In this document: positions 62,533 to 64,000 of the stretch, piece by piece
How positions within the stretch are numbered: position 1 is the stretch's first letter
How the letters are laid out: the number at the start of each line of letters is the position of its first letter
DNA from: Candidatus Peregrinibacteria bacterium
GTDB taxonomy: Bacteria; Patescibacteriota; Gracilibacteria; UBA1369; LOWO2-01-FULL-3
Direction of reading: 5' to 3'
Length of the DNA stretch: 64,000 nucleotides
Assembly (NCBI GenBank): GCA_030592015.1
Contig: JAUUZY010000001.1
Span: forward strand, 1 to 64,000
Made by a program: the position numbers and the translations under genes
The notes under the pieces: model-generated
What the model was told of the DNA's origin: nothing
The model's input: the letters and a program-made list of their open reading frames with translations, nothing else
Database searches by the model: none

Positions 62533-64000
62533 CTACATCATCCCAGGCATCCCACCCATTCCCGGTGGCATTCCTCCTGGCATAGCTCCGGCAGCAGGTT
62601 TTTCTTCAGGAAGATCGCTGATCGCAGCTTCCATAGTAAGGAATAGAGCCGCAACACTCGCTGCATTCTCTATAGCACTCCTCACAACCATTTTCGGATC
62701 GATGATTCCGGCCGCTACCATATCTACATATTCATCCTTAGCTGCATCATAACCAACACCGGGCTTTTCAGATAAAACCTTATCAACTATCACAGCACCA
62801 TCTTTACCTGCATTTTCCGCAATCTGCATCAAAGGATAAGCAAGAGCCTTCGCAACAACTTTTATTCCAGTCGCTACATCAGGATCCAAACCTTTCCCCA
62901 TCCCCTCTAATTCCTTCATAACAGTCAATAACGCAACTCCACCACCAGGTACAATCCCCTCCTGCACAGCAGCTCGAGTAGCATTTAGAGCATCTTCAAT
63001 TCGTAACTTCTTTTCCTTCAATTCAACCTCAGTTGCAGCACCAACTCGGATCACTCCAACACCTCCACCCAATTTTGCCAACCTCTCAGTAAGTTTGTCT
63101 TTATCAAAGTCTGAAGTTGATTTTGAAATCAAAACTTTTAATTCATCAACTCTAGCATCAATCGATGCTTTATTACCTTTTCCTTCGACTATAACTGTGT
63201 TGTCCTTATCTGCAACAACCTTTCTTGCTTCTCCAAGATGACTCAAGTCAGCAGTATCCAAACTCAAACCAATATCATCACTAATCACAGTTCCTCCTGT
63301 CAAAATAGCAAGATCCTGTAACATTTCCTTTCTTCTATCTCCAAACCCAGGAGCCTTAACCGCTAGAATATTGAAAACACCTCGCAACTTGTTCAAAACC
63401 AAAGTCGCAAGAGCTTCACCGTCTACATCTTCAGCAATAATCACGATTTCCTTCTTGCCGGTCTCAGCAACCTTTTCAAGCAATGGAACGATATCCTGTA
63501 CAGAAGTAATTTTCTTGTCTGTAATCAAGATCTTCGCATCAGCGTAAACAGCTTCCATTCTCGCAGGATCAGTAATGAAATATGGTGAAATATAACCATT
63601 ATCAAACTGCATTCCTTCTACAACTTCCTTCTCAAGTCCCATTGTCTGTGATTCCTCAACTTGAATCACCCCATCATTTCCAACCATCTCCATTACATCG
63701 GCAATAAGCTCACCAACTTCAGAGTTTTGTGCAGAAACAGTCGCAACTTGCGCCACCATCTCCTTACTATCTCCTATTTGTATAGCCATAGCAGCCAACG
63801 CTTCTTCAATTTTACGTACAGCCTTCTCAATTCCAATTCTCAACTGAACAGGATTAGCACCTGCAGTCAGGTTTCTAAGGCCTTCTTTTATAATAGCCTC
63901 TGCCAATACTGTAGCAGTCGTAGTACCATCGCCAGCCACATCATTTGTCTTTGTCGAAACTTCCTTCACCATCTGTACTCCCATGTTTTCGAAAGCATCA
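62533..64000 (-). CDS. groL: Chaperonin GroEL, 5' end outside the window
   Basis: The 60-kDa chaperonin that folds proteins in an ATP-driven double ring. About 488 C-terminal residues are present; the frame continues past the window edge ([14 protein letters not shown]). Visible hallmarks are the ATP-site motif [45 protein letters not shown] and the GGM-rich tail ending GGMPGMM. An internal ATG at 63984 is not the start. No groS is visible downstream. Confidence 0.97.
   Translation of the reverse strand, partial: DAFENMGVQMVKEVSTKTNDVAGDGTTTATVLAEAIIKEGLRNLTAGANPVQLRIGIEKAVRKIEEALAAMAIQIGDSKEMVAQVATVSAQNSEVGELIADVMEMVGNDGVIQVEESQTMGLEKEVVEGMQFDNGYISPYFITDPARMEAVYADAKILITDKKITSVQDIVPLLEKVAETGKKEIVIIAEDVDGEALATLVLNKLRGVFNILAVKAPGFGDRRKEMLQDLAILTGGTVISDDIGLSLDTADLSHLGEARKVVADKDNTVIVEGKGNKASIDARVDELKVLISKSTSDFDKDKLTERLAKLGGGVGVIRVGAATEVELKEKKLRIEDALNATRAAVQEGIVPGGGVALLTVMKELEGMGKGLDPDVATGIKVVAKALAYPLMQIAENAGKDGAVIVDKVLSEKPGVGYDAAKDEYVDMVAAGIIDPKMVVRSAIENAASVAALFLTMEAAISDLPEEKPAAGAMPGGMPPGMGGMPGMM

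Overview
The window looks like a single, continuous, gene-dense bacterial chromosome segment of low G+C. It uses the standard bacterial code: TGA is a real stop, for example at the ATGA junctions near 42769 and 44184. The sequence suggests a member of the Candidate Phyla Radiation (Patescibacteria), perhaps Peregrinibacteria-like. That reading rests on very tight packing, almost no Shine-Dalgarno sequences, an archaeal-type triosephosphate isomerase, domain-stripped housekeeping enzymes, an RND pump with a lipoprotein adaptor, and giant surface-type proteins. The lineage is inferred, not proved. There are no rRNA or tRNA genes, CRISPR arrays or transposase genes.

Layout. 1-7.7 kb: a small internally repeated protein, then a divergent efflux operon (lipoprotein membrane-fusion protein and RND transporter), then a convergent 730-aa protein with a possible Cys/His hydrolase domain. 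7.7-15.1 kb (+): priA-trpS, then pyrG, a PilC-N-domain protein, an lgt-like gene and a small membrane protein. 15.1-22.4 kb (-): a likely operon reading riboflavin kinase, murE-like, truB, wecA/tagO-like, dnaG, rpoD, greA. 22.5-25.0 kb: an unknown protein, an O-antigen-ligase-like membrane protein and a convergent archaeal-type tpiA. 25.1-38.6 kb (+): two giant genes in tandem, 2227 and 2248 codons, about 21% of the window, ending at a strong terminator. 38.7-44.8 kb: holA, a TrmB-like regulator, gatCA on the other strand, then membrane protein, nucleotidyltransferase, ftsX, recO. 44.8-52.2 kb (-): a RelA/SpoT homologue, two membrane proteins, hppA, a lipoprotein, rplY. 52.3-53.6 kb (+): ybaB and mltG. 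53.6-61.3 kb (-): a FecR-domain protein, dnaA, rseP, frr, pyrH, a tail-anchored protein and an SLH-domain protein. 61.4-64 kb: an unknown gene, a palindromic REP-like patch, a bidirectional terminator and the 3' part of groL.

How the parts fit. Much of the content concerns replication and repair (dnaA, dnaG, priA, holA, recO), core expression (rpoD, greA, trpS, gatCA, rplY, frr, truB), nucleotide supply (pyrG, pyrH) and the envelope (murE-like, mltG, wecA/tagO-like, O-antigen-ligase-like, lgt-like with two lipobox proteins to act on, SLH protein, giant secreted protein). FAD synthesis appears split into a stand-alone riboflavin kinase and a separate RibL/TagD-type nucleotidyltransferase.

Regulatory reading. 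Consensus sigma-70 promoters (TTGACA, 16-18 bp, TATAAT) are easy to see. In several of them the -10 box lies only 6-9 bp before the start codon, which predicts leaderless or nearly leaderless mRNAs. Most convergent gene pairs overlap at their 3' ends. The + strand is A- and C-rich throughout, whichever strand is coding, with no visible skew switch at dnaA.
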